A stretch of 7,486 nt of DNA. It comes from an uncultured Oscillospiraceae bacterium. Its GTDB lineage: Bacteria; Bacillota; Clostridia; Oscillospirales; Oscillospiraceae. A program made the translations under genes and the position numbers. The notes below the pieces were generated by a model that saw only the letters and a list, made by a program, of their open reading frames with translations, did not search any database and was not told the DNA's origin. Positions 7,052 to 7,486 of the stretch are shown in pieces. The first letter of the stretch is position 1. Each line of letters opens with the position of its first letter. Where the stretch lies: contig CAAEKQ010000055.1 of NCBI GenBank assembly GCA_900756575.1, positions 1 to 7,486 on the forward strand. Direction: 5' to 3'.

Positions 7052-7286
7052 GTCTCACCCCGCGTGGGGTGAGTGAATTGAAATAGGAATCTCACCGAAA
7101 TAATTTCAAGATTATCCAGTCTCACCCCGCATGGGGTGAGTGGATTGAAATCGCCGACGGTATCAGCACCACCACCGGGGCTACCCTGTCTCACCCCGCA
7201 TGGGGTGAGTGGATTGAAATGAAAGATCATATTTACAAGCAATTCCCAAAAGCGTCTCACCCCGCATGGGGTGAGTGGATTGAAAT
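7052..7286 (+). CRISPR. Short type I-C CRISPR array, four clear repeats
   Basis: Four 33-nt repeats lie at 7052-7084, 7119-7151, 7188-7220 and 7254-7286. Repeats 2-4 are identical. Each begins GTCTCACCCC, has an 8-bp palindrome (CTCACCCC and GGGGTGAG around GCAT), and ends AGTGGATTGAAAT, the form typical of type I-C. Repeat 1 differs at 7064 (A to G, in the loop) and 7076 (G to A, in the segment that becomes the crRNA 5' handle). The spacers are 34, 36 and 33 nt at 7085-7118, 7152-7187 and 7221-7253, all different. A fourth spacer-length stretch (7287-7321) leads to a degraded repeat. The transcription direction is plus by repeat orientation. The only cas sequence nearby is the broken cas7 fragment, so the array is probably orphaned unless a matching system exists elsewhere in the genome. 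Confidence 0.97.
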
Positions 7287-7321
7287 AGCGCCCGGTCGGG
7301 CTAAAACCAGGCAGGGGTATA

Positions 7322-7337
7322 GTCCCACTTCGTATGG
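7322..7337 (+). repeat. Degenerate terminal CRISPR repeat
   Basis: Starting exactly 35 nt after repeat 4, the bases GTCCCACTTCGTATGG match 12 of the first 16 positions of the array repeat, and the similarity is then lost. The interval 7287-7321 has the right length for a fourth spacer. Degradation of the leader-distal repeat is usual in CRISPR arrays. The match is imperfect, so the correct spacing is the main support. Confidence 0.65.
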
Positions 7338-7389
7338 ACAGCAGAAATATTGCGCTATTACTGCATTTGTAAAATCACATATAAAATAC

Positions 7390-7418
7390 TTGACAAACAT
7401 GAATCAGTGCGCTATAAT
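7390..7418 (+). promoter_or_regulatory. Consensus promoter of the initiator tRNA gene
   Basis: TTGACA (7390-7395) and TATAAT (7413-7418) are separated by exactly 17 nt, so all twelve bases match the vegetative sigma factor consensus. The expected start near 7425 lies about 17 nt before the tRNA. Such a strong promoter is usual for stable RNA genes. Confidence 0.9.
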
Positions 7419-7441
7419 AATAGCACTTTGAAAAACGATAT

Positions 7442-7486
7442 CGCGGGGTGGAGCAGTTCGGTAGCTCGTCGGGCTCATAACCCGAA
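7442..7486 (+). tRNA. Initiator tRNA-fMet(CAT), 5' part, cut by the window edge
   Basis: The sequence begins CGCGGGGTGGAGCAG and runs through the D-arm and the anticodon arm, with CAT at 7476-7478 as anticodon (positions 34-36). Initiator hallmarks are present. C1 heads the acceptor strand, where it would be unpaired with A72. Three consecutive G-C pairs (GGG and CCC) close the anticodon loop CTCATAA. The D-stem holds an A11-T24 pair. The T-arm and 3' acceptor half lie beyond the window. This tRNA carries formylmethionine and starts translation. Confidence 0.95.

Noticed and set aside
7021..7260. Minus-strand reading frame with the repeated peptide FNPLTPCGVR
   Set aside because: It is the translation of the CRISPR repeats and spacers in one frame; the peptide repeat follows the DNA repeat and there is no start signal.
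7411..7424. Hairpin GCTAT / ATAGC over the -10 box of the tRNA promoter
   Set aside because: The 5-bp stem follows from the TATAAT box and its A/T-rich flank; a regulatory role is not supported.
7219..7431. Plus-strand frame starting in repeat 3 and running past the array
   Set aside because: It spans CRISPR repeats and spacers and the tRNA promoter, with no ribosome binding site or family resemblance.

Overview
The window looks like chromosomal DNA from a low-branching Firmicute of the clostridial gut type (Oscillospiraceae/Ruminococcaceae-like). The grounds are moderately G+C-rich coding sequence, strong GGAGG-type ribosome binding sites, one TTG start, tightly packed operons and gene families typical of that group. 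This taxonomic call is an inference; no marker gene settles it.

Layout, left to right. Positions 1-83 hold three perfect palindromes in tandem. A sigma-A-type promoter with an overlapping TTAG/CTAA operator (169-220) then drives a four-gene operon on the plus strand: a MarR-family repressor (277-837), two ABC exporter half-transporters (843-2573 and 2574-4658) and a FabG-like short-chain dehydrogenase (4655-5359). The spacings are 5 nt, 0 nt and a 4-nt overlap. The two ABC subunits carry reciprocal defects: Walker B Glu to Asp and H-loop His to Gln in the first, a degenerate signature motif in the second. That is the pattern of a heterodimeric multidrug-type exporter with one catalytic and one degenerate ATP site. 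The likely logic is an autoregulated, ligand-induced efflux operon; the dehydrogenase is an unexpected fourth member.

A 15-bp hairpin terminator (5374-5413) separates this operon from a convergent minus-strand alpha/beta hydrolase of the lysophospholipase/monoacylglycerol-lipase type (5421-6353), which has its own promoter (6386-6414).

The right-hand part is the most interesting. It is a decayed type I-C CRISPR-Cas locus. A frameshifted, truncated fragment of cas7 (csd2) at about 6456-6837 is followed directly by an apparent leader (6838-7051) and a short array of four clear 33-nt repeats (7052-7286). A fifth, badly degraded repeat lies exactly one spacer length further on (7322-7337). No cas3, cas5, cas8, cas4, cas1 or cas2 can be recognised here. 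The leader-proximal repeat carries two substitutions, and a 10-bp inverted repeat abuts it.

The window ends inside an initiator tRNA-fMet gene (7442 onward), preceded by a perfect-consensus promoter (7390-7418). I see no clearly novel complete system. The strongest candidates for a second look are the relic CRISPR locus, the leader-edge hairpin, the tandem palindromes at the left edge, and the SDR coupled to the exporter pair.
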